This document shows, one piece after another, positions 48,100 through 60,289 of a stretch of 64,000 nt of DNA (positions within the stretch are counted from its first letter, which is position 1; every line of letters begins with the position of its first letter). Source of the DNA: Welwitschia mirabilis (lineage: Eukaryota; Gnetophyta; Gnetopsida; Welwitschiales). Below the pieces are notes generated by a model. It saw only the letters and a list, made by a program, of their open reading frames with translations, searched no databases and was not told the DNA's origin. Location of the stretch: contig JBOZIK010000001.1 of the NCBI GenBank assembly GCA_051453625.1, positions 87,310,012 through 87,374,011 of the forward strand. The letters are read 5' to 3'. The position numbers and the translations under genes were made by a program.

Positions 48100-48670
48100 T
48101 AAAAGAGAAATAATCATAAAGAATAAATTGATAGATTCAGCACTAAATTTATCTTTATTAGATTTGTCATATTTAATAAAAAATTTAAAATAAAAAACTT
48201 TCATATGTGATAAATTGGGTTTGTATTCATATTATTTTTTAAACTATGTAGCATTCTTTAAATTCCTTGTTAAAACTCTATTTTTTGAATAATTATCTAT
48301 ATGAATAGCTTTTCATAATTTATTCTTCAACCTTATATCAATTAATAATCCTCTTTATCGTATCCAATAGTAATCCATTTTTGCACTCAATAAATTCATT
48401 TTATTATTAGCAAGTTTTAACCTAACATATAATATTACAATTCATCAAGTAATTTGAAAATATGTGGAAAAACATTCATCATTTGTATTTATTCTTAATG
48501 TGCTAATTATTTTTCCTAACTACCTTTCTATTATGTTTTAGAACATCTTGAAATAATGCAATGCTTAGGACTTGTAGCTCATAAATAAAAAAATTCAAAA
48601 ATGTGAATGATTATTAATAAAACTTATGAAGTAATGGCCATAATTTATATCCTCTATTTCTATGGGATCA
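48100..48670 (-). pseudogene. pol: Copia integrase remnant (element D)
   Basis: The minus strand reads YFISFINNHSHF (about 48620-48660; consensus YFVTFIDDHSRF, with Asp to Asn), then FLFMSYKS and KMF further into the core. KNRVLTRNLKNAT (about 48250-48290) and KPNLSHMKVF (about 48190-48220) are the C-terminal blocks. The sequence then breaks at element C. Confidence 0.75.
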
Positions 48671-49019
48671 TAAATATTAGAGTATATAAAAGAAATTTAC
48701 ACTTACATCTAAATTCAGTTAAAGAAGAAGAAATGCATGTATGAAATTGTGAGTCTTGTATGCTAGAATATATGATAAGCCTTCAAGAATTTATTTTTTA
48801 TAATTTACTTCATGAAATACCTAAAACATGTCCAATTCTATATGCCATGTCCAATGTTAATCATCACTACAAATCACATATTTTTTCAAACTAATCTTGT
48901 ATATTTATCTAAAATCTAGAGTACTTCTAAAATGTTTTCCATATCTTCTAGTAACACATTTTTAATCCTTTAAAAAAACATTGAAATATTTACATTATAA
49001 CTATTTAAAATTGATAAAA

Positions 49020-49140
49020 TTAAATTTCATATTGAAAAGAAACTAAATATCATCTATGTTGAAACTTCCATTTTGTTTTATTTGAAGTTGGATAAAACCA
49101 ATGCCTTTAAAATATTTTTCATTACCACCATTAAAACCAA
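49020..49140 (-). pseudogene. pol: Possible copia protease fragment (element D)
   Basis: The minus strand reads GGNEKYFKGIGFIQLQIKQN then GSFNIDDI, resembling the post-active-site part of Ale-type copia proteases (GNxxxxKVxGIGxVxLxxxDG). The DTG motif itself was not found. Confidence 0.5.
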
Positions 49141-49599
49141 CTATGTCCATGGATCATAGCAAAAAATTTTTGAAAGTATCTTCTGAATTAAACATATTAG
49201 GTAAAAAGCTAAAAGTAAAACATGAAAATATTAGCAGATTAATGCATTAAAGATTTTAAGATTAAAAAAAAAACTATGTAAAGTTATATTAGAAAATTCA
49301 TTTTTATCCTCCATTATTTCCATTTGCTATTTTTTATTTGCCACATAATACTATAACTAAGAAAAGCATTATTATTATTCATCATAAACTTGAATTCTAT
49401 AGCTTTTTTATCAACTAGTTTAGATAATCATAATAGTAATAAATTTAGTTTTCTTTATCCAAATGACTTACTTAGCATCTTATCCTATTTGGCTGTGTTT
49501 TAGCATGAAAATTACTTTCAAGAACATTTATGATTTATAGCTATGGTATTTACATTTTACTATTGCCTTTATTAAAACCTCTACCTTTATTAAAACTAG

Positions 49600-49960
49600 T
49601 CATTTACCTTTAGTCCTAGCTGCTGATGTTTTTTGCATAGAATTTTTATTTTTTCCCCTCTTACATGCATTAATATGTATATTCTTATCTCCTTTTAAGA
49701 GCATCTCAAATTGAATTAACCTTCTAGTGATTTGTTCTAACACAAGGAAATTCAAATCTAAAAAGTTATTGATTAAAACAATAGTCTAGTTAAAAGGCTT
49801 TATAAGGGAAAATGAGTTGTTTATAACAATGCAATTAACTAAATTTATATGATTTACCTTATCTATATTCTTTACTAGATTTCTTAATAATTAGATATAA
49901 TCATCAATAATTATTTCTTCATCATCTTAATGGTTTTTTTTCATAAGGTTTTGAAACTTG
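49600..49960 (-). pseudogene. gag: Possible copia gag fragment (element D)
   Basis: The minus strand reads DDEEIIIDDYI, LLRNLVKNIDKVNHINLVNC and LVLEQITRRLIQFEMLLK, a helical pattern like the UBN2-type gag C-terminus followed by a basic stretch (ACKRGKNKN). Weakly supported. Position between 5' LTR and protease agrees. Confidence 0.4.
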
Positions 49961-50424
49961 ATTTATTTTATATTCTGGTATACTTAATAAAGCATGTCCA
50001 AGATTTATTATGACTTGTAAATGCTATTATATTTTGTAATTTTTTTGACCTTATTATTTTCCATGCTAGAGTAACTTACATTTATGTATTGATTATCTTA
50101 CATCTAAGATTTCTTATGTAGGATGTTTTTAGCATTATTCTTATAATTTCCTAATAATTTCATATTAATTGGAAGGTAGTTTCATAGATTTTATCCATTT
50201 AAATATTGTATTACCCTTATGTTTCAAATTTTATAATTTCTTAAATTAAAATTATAATCATTCCTTTATTGTATTAATAGTAATTTTAATTTTTTAGAAG
50301 TGACTAATGAGATAAATTTAGAGGACAATGAAATAGGTCTATCAAGTGGTAAATAAACAAGTTATTTGTAGAAAATAAAAAGGCATTATTAGTTAGAGTG
50401 GAATCCTACTCACAAATATCATTG
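49961..50424 (-). other. Leader region of element D
   Basis: A+T-rich. A degraded tRNA-Met-type primer site may be present at about 50409-50424 (CTCACAAATATCATTG, where CTCTGATACCATTG would be standard), but it is not convincing. Confidence 0.3.
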
Positions 50425-52380
50425 AACAAGAACTAGAAATGTGCACATACTCCATAGAACTCTAAAATCATGCAAAGCTAAGAACTTGCAAAAATTAAAT
50501 AAAGTCCCAAATATTGACTATGATATTATTTTACAAAATTTAAAAAATGTATGGACAAGCATGAGCTAGATTTAAAAACTTAAAATTGAAATTAGGTATC
50601 AAGTATAAAATTCACATTAAATGTGTACTTTTAATAGTAAACTAAAAATAAAAATATATACCTAATAAATAAGAAATGAATATAGAAAACCAAGCACTTG
50701 TATGCATTAATTATAAAAGATAAATCAAACTTTGACTTTTAAAAATATCTAATTTGTTGAATTCAAATTAAAATTAACATGAAATCTACTTTTTTTGATC
50801 TTAAGGAATAAAAATAGCTTTATCTTAGGAGCTAAACATAACTTAAGACATATTACAAAACTTGATTGTAATAGGGGATATCATGTGCATTTTAACCTTC
50901 AAAAATTAATTAAATTTAGTATTAGTTATATCAAAGTAATAATTTAAAGAAAATATGGGATGATAAATAAAATAAAAAAGTACCATAATATTTATATTTT
51001 CCACAAATATAAAAATTAAAAGATATGTAAAATGTCCTTTGATTATAATAATTATTAAGCCTAAAACATCATAAAATTTCTAATCCAATCTCTAGTCAAT
51101 TATTTTATCTAGTAACATATGATAATAATCGATCGTAAGGAACCAAATGTGATATGAAAAAAATCAAAAGAAAAAATCATTTATTCATTAAATTAGAATC
51201 TAAAAATTTCAAATAAGAACTAATGCATAAGTCATGACATCAAAAAAAGTATATCTCTTTAAAATCCTTCATCAGTAAAAACATCGATAATGCAACTCCC
51301 ATTAACATGTTGACATCATATTTCTTTCATAGATCTTCTTTCACATAACCTCTTAATGTTTGCAAATAGCTTCCTCTTCAAAGATTACTTAATTGTATCT
51401 ATCTTTGTTAGGATTTAATATGAAGGAACTAGATAATTGAATAAATTAAGAATAGAAAGAAAAGATAAGAAGATTATAAGCAAAAAAGGGAATAGGATTA
51501 AAAAGAAATAGATGCATGAAGAGATTAAAAGGCTAAGATAATAAAGTTTTTAGAATCTATACATTTAAAAAGAAAAATAAATAATGGGAATGAGGAGAAT
51601 TTTAGAGGGCAAAAAATAGGATATTAGATTAAATTATTAGATAACATGCAAATGAAGTAACAAGGAAAAAGAGAGATGTATGATGAGTCGAGATCATGGA
51701 AAGACATTGGAAAATGTGTAATAGCAATAGGTAAAAGAAAAAAGTGATATTTAAGCCCCACAAGTTTTATTTTTTTATTTTTTAATAAATAATTTAATAA
51801 ACCTCAAAACTCATTTTTAATAAAAATAAGAGATGGCTTAGTGGTGTAAGTTAGTAATTATGTAGAGATGGCTTAGTAATTTTAATATTAAAAATTTAAA
51901 TTTAATGGCTAATAATATGATAAAAAATCACTTCTAAATCCTAAAAGAAAGAAGACAAAAAGAAAAATACATATGACAAGATGGTCTAAAACAAAATATT
52001 TCATGCTAATTTTAAGGATTCAAATATCATTAATTTTTTCTTTCAAATGGCTTTATTTTTATAATAATCTTTTTAAATTTTAAACTTTACCTCTAAATAG
52101 AATGTTAACAAGGTTAACTACTAAACAATTCAAATTAGTCAAACCTTTGCATATGAGCTCTAATTGAGATAATATTCTTATCATTTATAGATTATTTAAA
52201 TATGCAACATGTAATGATGATGTTAGAATTGTGATTTAATTCCTTAGAAATGATGTGTTCTAGAAGTCAACGTTTTGACAAGTGAGTATTACAATGAATG
52301 AATTAGTTGTGGGCTTTATTTTAAACATAATACTAATATTTTTTGAACCATTAAAATTATGTCATTTCTAGTTTTAATGA
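50425..52380 (-). repeat. 5' LTR of element D
   Basis: About 1.95 kb, aligning with 34950-37102. It contains an A-box-like TGGCTTAGTGG (51834-51844), a second partial copy of that word at 51867, and a B-box-like GGATTCAAAT near 52016, with counterparts in the other LTR (36748-36760). Confidence 0.7.
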
Positions 52381-53335
52381 GATATTAAATTATAAAAAAT
52401 GATATCCTTTTATATTTTTAAGGAAAAAAATAAGTGTAACATGACAGGTCAAACTATCATAAATATTTGTTAAAATATTAAAATTTTAACATTTAAATCT
52501 ATAAGTAGGCCATATACCTATCTAATTATATGGTTGTTTATTTATTACATCATTCCACTAATTAACATTCAATATATTAAAGTATTTTAAACCAATTACA
52601 TAAAAAGAAAAATCTTTATCTTAAATATCTTAGAAGAAAGAAAGGAATATTTTAAAAAATTCATAAGATAAAATAATAATTATGTACTTAATATACATAA
52701 TATTTTATTTTAGTATATATTTTTATATTTAATAAAATACATATTAAATTCTAGACTAAGAGTCTGTGATATACTTAGAAGGATTCACAAGATACAACTA
52801 AGGAAAAAAATTAGAAGATTAGCAGGATGAATGATGTTGGAATTATTGAAGGATGTGTGATTCTATTTTTTTATTTTAATATATGTAATATAAATTTTAT
52901 AATCTTTTTTAATGATTAAAACCTTTAAACATAACCTATAGGGATATAATAAGTAATAAATTTCATGTAAAAAATAAAATGTACACATTTAAATTGTATG
53001 CTTATGTTTTTAAATAAAATGACTCTTCTTTATATTAGTTACATCTTTGTTAACACTTACATAACATTTATCTTCCTTTTACTTATTATTAAAATGGTAA
53101 TTACTATTATTTTTGTGAAATAAAATGAATTAAGTTCCATCATTATTGATACAAATAAATTGCATATGATCATATTATTTGACTAATTAATTATGTAATA
53201 GAAATGAAATAAATATATCATCCTAGAAGGTAGCATAAGAGATAGATTTAGATTATACCATGATTTTTTTAGTTAAAAGACTTTTTTACATTTTAAATTA
53301 AAAAAATTACAAAGCTATTCAATGTGGATGCTAAA
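52381..53335. other. Unassigned A+T-rich DNA between D and the LINE
   Basis: No motif found. It includes where the LINE's 3' untranslated region and poly(A) would be expected, but no clear tail or target duplication is visible. Confidence 0.3.
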
Positions 53336-53746
53336 TTAGAGAAGAGCTTCAAAGAGAGAGATTAAAATAAAAAGTGAGGGACTCATACAAAATTTAAATC
53401 TTAATACTTTGAGTAATAGAATGTTTAGAAGACAAAGGAAAAAAACTAAATAACTCAATATTAAACATGTCTTTATTCCAAATCTTTCATAATTTAAATA
53501 AGATATTACACCATAAAGAATACCATTTTTATAATTGTAGAGGATTACTAAATTCACTAGTTCAAATAAGAATAGAGCACTTACAAACTTGATGCCATCC
53601 CAAATGGTGGATAGTCCATGTCCAAGTAGAAGAAGGTATCCAACAAGATTAAAAGATGTGCTAAAGGGATTCTTCATTATTATAATGTAGATAAAGGAAC
53701 ATAAAATATAAAAAATAAAGAAGTCAATTCCTAAGAAAAAAATCAT
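53336..53746 (-). pseudogene. LINE ORF2 C-terminal segment
   Basis: A 136-codon open stretch. NPFSTSFNLVGYLLLLGHGL then STIWDGIKF and FELVNLVILYNYKN follow the pattern of the plant LINE region before the zf-RVT domain (WxIGNGxSTRFWxDxWL..FPxLF). The strongly hydrophobic composition comes from A+T-driven decay (many Phe, Leu, Ile), so it should not be read as a membrane protein. Confidence 0.5.
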
Positions 53747-54929
53747 TTTGGAGGAGGAATCAACAATAATTTAAATTTCAAGAGGAATAGGAAGCCACTA
53801 GTTATAGAGAAAAAAAATATACCATCATTTATCTAAGAATTAAGTATACCAAATTTTATTTTAATGCTCAAAAATTAGACTAGAGTCACACTATAATTTC
53901 TTTATGTATGTAGCCATTATATGCTTATAATTATAACCATTCTTTCAAATCCAAAGATCATAGTCACTTTGAGAATATGAAGAAATATGAAGGGAAGTAA
54001 GCCACGAGTACAAAATGTAGTATATATTTATCTTATTTCTAAAGAGATAAAATCTTTTCTTGAGTTCAAGTAAGCCAAGAGCTTAAATGATGGTATCAGA
54101 TATCTATAATCTTTATGATCACTTCATGAAATAAAGAAAAAGTCAAGGAGCTACATTTCTCTATGAGAATAACCTCTGAGTTACAAAGTTGAAGTGACCA
54201 TCAAAGGAAGATATTTCAGTGAACAAGAATACTAGGATCTTGAAGTAGACTCTTCATAATGAGCGAATAATCTCAAATAATCTTAACAAACATGGAGAAA
54301 CATAATTTTATATGGACAAGCAAAGAAGATTTTTCTAATAAAAGATGAATGGTAATTTTTATTACCAATAGGAAGGGTTGACTAAATAAAGTTCCTAATA
54401 GAAACTTTTCATTACACATCCCCATTACTTGGTTTAATAAGATAATAAGCTAAAAGAACTTTATCTTTATGAAAGTTAGTTTTTATTCCTAATCCTCTAA
54501 GATCTTTGGAATGAGTCTAAACATTCCACGCAACTCTAATAAATCATTTATGTTTATAGTATTTGGAGTATTAAAGAAATTTCCTAAAATTATAACAAGC
54601 TTATTATAAGAATATTTGGAAGGAGAAAAATAGGTAAAGTAGAAAAAATAAGTGGCTACAAGGATTCAGTCACAAAAAATAAATTTTTAAAGTAGAGAAA
54701 GATATCTAAAGAGTCATTTTTAAATCTTCTATTAAATCATTTTTATAACCCAAGACCAAAGCTAAGAAAAAGAGAGTTGAAACTTAAAAGACATATTAAG
54801 AAGCTTAAAAACCTTACCTAGTTAGATATCGTGATCCAAATAAGCCTAAAAATTAGAGAGTAGCCTAGAGCAAAAATATGTATATGTATTCCAATTAATA
54901 AAAAAATCAAAAAACTAGGAATAAATATT

Positions 54930-55750
54930 TAGGAATTAAAGCAAAGAGGTAATGTTTGATGAAGCATTACAAATTAGAAAGAAAGATTCATTAGCAAAAT
55001 AAGCATTATGGAACTAACTAGAGTGATAAGAAAGGGACATCCTATGAAGAGGTCTTGATTGTAAATAATCTTAATGAGATAGCCTAAAGCATCAACAATA
55101 ATGATGAATAAGTAAGGAGATAAGGGACAACCTTAAATAACTAATCTTTTAAGTTGAAAAGAAGTAAAAACACATTCATTAATAAAGACTCTAGTAAAGG
55201 CATTAGATAAAAGCATCTTATGGGATTATAAAAATCCATGTCTAAAGCTAATTATTTGGATAATCTTCAAGATGAAATTCTATGAGAATTTGTCATAGGT
55301 TTTAGATTAAGCAAATTTTAATAAAATCAAATATTGACTAGATTTAGATTGTCACTTCTAAGTTTTAGAAAGATCAATTATATTGCTTAAAATATAATGG
55401 CCCTTAATGAAGGCAATTTGCTTTAGGTGGATAATCTTAGAAATAATGTACTTTTTTACATCTTAATTAAGACTTTAGTAATAATCTTAGAGGAATTATT
55501 TAATAAAGTAATTAGATGCTAATATTTATTTTAATCCTCATACTTAGCTTTTAGGATGAGCTTGATTATACTACTATTAATCAATCTACTAAGAGAAATA
55601 GAGGAAAGAGATTCTTTATGGAATTCATTAAAAAAACCCTAATCATATCTCAGACATGATTATAAATTTCAATTGGAAAACCGACAAGACCAGGAGCCTT
55701 ACCATCTTTCATTTCCTTCATAGTAGCTATAATTTTCTCAAAGGAGAAAA
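54930..55750 (-). pseudogene. LINE reverse transcriptase remnant
   Basis: The minus strand shows MKDGKAPGLVGFPIEIYNHV (about 55660-55720; family GKAPGPDGFP), HLKQIAFIKGHYILSNII (about 55370-55430; QxAFxxGRxIxDNI), SKTYDKFSxNF (about 55265-55315; EKAYDRVSWNF), GCPLSPYLFIIIVDALG (55080-55132) and FANE at 54987-54998 where the catalytic FADD belongs. In active elements this enzyme primes reverse transcription on nicked chromosomal DNA. Confidence 0.8.
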
Positions 55751-55949
55751 ATGGATAAGAAGAAGAACCATATTATCTAGTATAATACTAGGGATAAAGT
55801 ATTTAAGATCTTCCTAGGAAAAGTTTCATTATTAAAATTATCCTCATAACTAGAAAGTTTCATAAATTCCTAAGAAAAAATATCTACAATTCTTTAAGGG
55901 ACTATGAATTTTTTTTTAATTAGATTGAATGATAGGAATAGTCCTAGAA

Positions 55950-56250
55950 AGAGATGGATTAAGATTCTACCATGAATTTAAAAAGAGTATATTGAAAATT
56001 ATTAAAATCATAATAGGATTAATTAGAAACTTATAAAAAGGTTTATATAATATCTCTTCTTTATTTTTATAATGAAAATTATGGAATATTTAATTATTAT
56101 TCTCATCTCCTTTAGTGAATTACCACATCTATATATACTATTATTAGGATTCATTACAGATATGATTCTATTATCCTTTAATTCTTATAAAAGGATTCAT
56201 TTTCATATGAACTAATGGGATCTAAAACATGTATTTATAATATGAGTTTT
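55950..56250 (-). pseudogene. LINE ORF2 linker upstream of RT
   Basis: The minus strand reads KGDENNNxIFHNFHYKNKEE (about 56050-56115), matching the family's KEGDRNTxFFHxxxxxR block, preceded by an acidic helical stretch. It is in the right place, about 350 bp before the RT. Confidence 0.6.
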
Positions 56251-56450
56251 ACTATTTTATTTTTGTTAAAGACCCTAGATAGTATTAAGATGGAATGACT
56301 AAAGGGATGACAATGATACTTTTAACACCCAACTTTTTTTGAATGAAAAAAATGTTACTTTCAAATGTAGCATTAAACTTTTTTTTAATCTAAAGACATT
56401 ACTTTCTTAAAAACATTATTATAAATTAAATGATTTTTTAAGAGAGTTTC

Positions 56451-57256
56451 TCTCTGTAATAATCACCTGAAAACTTCAAATGATATTATGATATAAAAAA
56501 ATAAATCACATATGGCCTATCCTTCTTGAGTAGTCATAACTTTCTTTAATAATAACTCTCTTTAATGGAGCACGTTTCTCCAAGATACCTTAAAAGTTTC
56601 ATCTTTTTATAAATATCTAAGAATAACTTATTATAAGAAATGATGAAGCTATGATTAATTTTAAATACTAGCCTAATAATTATATGATAAATTAATGTCC
56701 TTAAATTATTATAATAGGTTATGTTAAATGTTCTATCAATCCAAATATAGAGTTTTTAACAAGATAATCAAAGATGAAAATATAAATATTTTTAATAAGA
56801 AAATTTAAATTTCTCACAACTGTAATTACAAGATCGAGAAGTATAATAAAAAATTACATGATTTAGTTGGAAATAATTCTCAAAGACTATAATAATTACA
56901 TTACTATAAATTAAAGATACATAAAAAATTATAGATTTCAATCCAACATAAATTTTTCAAAGTAAACTAAAATAATAAAATCCATTTCTTTATGCCCTTA
57001 TTGACATTTAAGCTTTAGTTTTATCACCTACTTACACAACAAACATGAAGTGAAAACCATTAACATTTCACTACTTTCAATATGATCTAAGAAAGATAAG
57101 ATTAAGATTAAAATACTTCAAGTCTTAAGATTGATAAAGTAAGAATAAAGAGTTTCAATGATGAAAAACATTTTAAGAATTTAAAATGACAATAATATTG
57201 TAATGATATGAGAAATAATCAAATTTTTAAATAATTTTTATCATTAATATTTTCCC
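56451..57256. other. Unassigned A+T-rich DNA
   Basis: The LINE endonuclease would be expected here on the minus strand, but I could not recognise it. Confidence 0.3.
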
Positions 57257-57476
57257 TCCACTGCCTCATTTTGTGATCTATGGGGTTTACTTCTGTCTTG
57301 GTAATTTGGGGATTTGTCATAATATTTCTTTCATATATTCTCTTACTTCACTATTTTATTTAGTGATCTATGGAGCCCACTACCTCATTTAGTGATCTGT
57401 AGTATGATCAATTAATCAGGTCAATTGTGATATATGAGTTCTCATATTCCACTACTTCATTTAAGGATCTATGAAA
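57257..57476 (+). repeat. Degenerate repeat array, ~28-bp unit
   Basis: Four copies of a unit like CCACTACCTCATTTAGTGAT followed by CTATGGAG, at 57257-57285, 57347-57375, 57376-57402 and 57447-57476. Two are adjacent and the others are spaced by 44-62 bp. Confidence 0.7.
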
Positions 57477-60289
57477 AACTCATTTTCATAAGACTACAAT
57501 AGTTTAAGATATTGAAAAAAACATGAAAAAGACATATCGATAAAATGTAGACCCTCGATAAGAAGAACTTGAATTTAGTTTCATAAGGGTTTTGTTAAGT
57601 AGAATATAATATCCAAGTGCCAAAAACATGTACACCTAACATCTTTATAATATTTCCAAGAAAATGAGAAAAAATAAAAATGCGTAAAAGGATGCATATA
57701 AGAAAATAATCAAATCAAGGATGCAAGAACGAAATGAAACATACCTATATTTAGTTGCAATATTTAAAGATTTTAAGGTTCTTTCAAGATTTTAAAGCTC
57801 TAAGATTTTCTAAGCTCTAAGTTAAAATTTCAAAAATTTAATAATGAGGGCTTTCTTAAAGATAAGAAAAATACGAGGAGAGGGAAGTCCTATTTTAAAC
57901 ATGAAGATGTGGGGATTATGAAAAGACTCAATAATATAAAGATACACCATCATGCAATAGAGATGGTGAAGATCGTGGGGGTTTCATAATGCCTCATCAG
58001 TAATTGTCTAACCACTGGGCATATAATAATTCATCATGATAAATATAAATGTTTTTTTATTCTATTACATGTAATTTATGAAATAATCAATTAAAATAAG
58101 CCACCACATAATAATAGTTTTTGATTTAAAAAAATCAAACAAAGGTGCAAAAATCGCACAAGGAAAATAATACTAATGCAACCATTAAATATCATTCTTA
58201 TTTAGGATTACAACAAAATAATATTATGGATTTTACAAAATGAAGGACTTAAAAGTACAAAATTTTCCACATTATAATGTCATCTTAATAAATACAATAT
58301 CTATATTAGCTTGATAATTTTATAATAATAAATTTATTTTAATTTATAATTTTAAGCTAAATCTTTAGACCTTTAAAAATCTACATGTGACATTTCTCCA
58401 TTCCTTAAAAAAAGGTTTCATCCTTGAAAGTTGAATAAGAAGGTTTTTGTTTTCCACTATAATGCATTCATATTTTCAAGTATCTTTTACTTCTATCTCT
58501 TCTAATCATTGTACTAAAGTTGAATTTATCTTTCCTTGGGATAATTTTATATTGATCCAAATTGAAACAAACTTCAAATGTATAGTTTAGTTTCATAAGA
58601 TGGGATTTTATCCACAACCTTGTTAATCAATACTAATAAGTACAATACTAATCATTTTTTGTTTCTAGAATGATTAAGCCTTCACTCTATTTGTTGTTAA
58701 TTTCCTTTTTCTATTCCATATGGTTGTAATAGAGGATGGTCCTTTCATGGATACATGGATTTCATATTATACATGCTTCTATCAAAGTTATCTCACATTT
58801 ATGTGTTGATAATAAAAGATAAATATGATTTGAAAAGACATCAAAATCTCTTGTTAGTTTATTTTCTAAACTTTTTAAGAAATGATATTAAATAGAACCT
58901 TATACTAAGTGCATAAATCTTTAAAATTTACAAATACTCTTTTGCTATACATGAACTTTTAACAATTTAATGGAATTATATAGGTGAGATGTTAATATTA
59001 TATTATAGTTTTTATTTCATGTTTATCTTAGTTACACTAGAGTTATAAGGTAGTACTTACAACACCATCATTACCTATCAATTAATTAGCATAGTAAAGA
59101 GTGTGGTTTATAGGTTTTATAAACTTTATAACATAGAATATTATAGGCAATAAGCTCTATATATCCTTCTACATACATTAAATAAGAAGGTATGTACTTA
59201 AATTAATATAACCAACATAACTTGTTAAGGAACATTACTATGGATGAATTGAGGCCAAGATAAGTAAATCACATGCTCAATACTAATTAATTTTTTAATT
59301 TACTTATGATGTAAAGAAAATATGTTTATATAATTCAACCTAATAATGGTGTTTCTTAGATTCCAACTATGGACCTATGATATGTTAATTTTTACTAATA
59401 ACCTCAAACTATGGACCTATGATAGATTAATTTTTACTGATAATGAACTTAATTATTTGTCTTTCATTGATCTAAATGAACTTATTAGTACTGTGATTTA
59501 GTATCTACTTCAAACTATTAAATAAATCATGGAGTGTAATTCAAAATGGAATTAGAAAAATAAGAAGTAAGAAGATAATTATCCTTGTAGTTTACTGCCC
59601 TAGTCATTTGCCATTATTTTAATCTCTATTAAGTGCTAATAATATGGAATAATGGTAATTCAATTAAAATATAAAAGGACAGTTTCTAGAAACATAATAA
59701 GGAGGAAGAGAAAATCTTAAAAAGAACTAGATCATTAAATGATTCTAGATTAAACATTTAGAGGAATAAATTGTTGATTTGTGATTCATCAAAATATAAG
59801 AAATATATTAGTTTAGATTTTGATATTAGAAAACTCCTATAATATAGATAGTTGGAGTTCTATGTAGGTAATAAGGGTTTTTTAAAGGGTTTATTAGGCA
59901 TTATCAATTTTTTAGTGAAGTTACATTTATGAAAGCATAATGTAACCTAGGCATTTACTAATTTCCTTTTTTCCTTTGAGATATTTGGTGGGGTATTTAG
60001 CCATGTTTTATGGTATTCTTCATCTGAATGTAAAGAAGTGGCATTTAATAGGATGTTGCTTTTAATTTGGCTCAATTTCAATGTATAAAAGATATTTTTG
60101 ATGTTTCTTTTAATGTTTATATTGTAGGCTATACAACAATGTTGGACATGTTTATTGATGCATGTTTAATCCTTTAAAAAGAAATAAGAGAGAGGGAAGA
60201 TTTATAATGAAGACATTAAAAAACGTTTGATATATATTAGATTGGTGTTGAAGTTATTAAATAGGAATCAATGTAATGAATTTCAAGCA
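57477..60289. other. Unassigned A+T-rich DNA
   Basis: No recognisable gene. The stretch 57600-58000 has LTR-like composition but no partner was found. A Lys-rich minus-strand frame near 58390-58740 matches nothing I can name. Confidence 0.3.
59365..59446 (+). repeat. 42-bp tandem duplication
   Basis: AACTATGGACCTATGATA and the following ~20 bases occur twice in tandem (59365 and 59407) with few differences. Confidence 0.8.

Larger units (their letters stand above)
34950..52380 (-). mobile_element. Ty1/copia element D, split by insertion of C
   Basis: Two long, same-orientation repeats (about 34950-37102 and 50425-52380) flank copia protein remnants in minus order: gag (49.9-49.6 kb), protease (49.1 kb), integrase (48.7-48.1 kb), then RT (39.0-38.3 kb). 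Element C (39299-48038) lies precisely between the integrase C-terminus and the RT N-terminus. The protein style (LKQVP..FTLDQYLQK, YIDD) differs from A, B and C and suggests an Ale/Retrofit-like lineage. Without C it is about 8.7 kb. LTR ends are approximate. Confidence 0.75.
53336..56450 (-). mobile_element. L1-type LINE remnant (ORF2)
   Basis: The minus strand carries plant LINE ORF2 blocks in order: linker (about 56060-56250), RT (about 54930-55750) and a C-terminal segment before the RT zinc-binding domain (53336-53746). The 5' endonuclease and ORF1 were not recognised. No LTRs. The RT active site is mutated, so it is inactive. Confidence 0.75.

Noticed and set aside
53336-53746. 136-codon frame that looks like a multi-pass membrane protein
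   Set aside because: Its residues follow the LINE ORF2 C-terminal pattern and it lies just behind a LINE RT. Hydrophobicity comes from A+T drift.
57257-57476. Spaced repeats as a CRISPR array
   Set aside because: Only four degenerate units with unequal spacing, in plant-type retroelement DNA.
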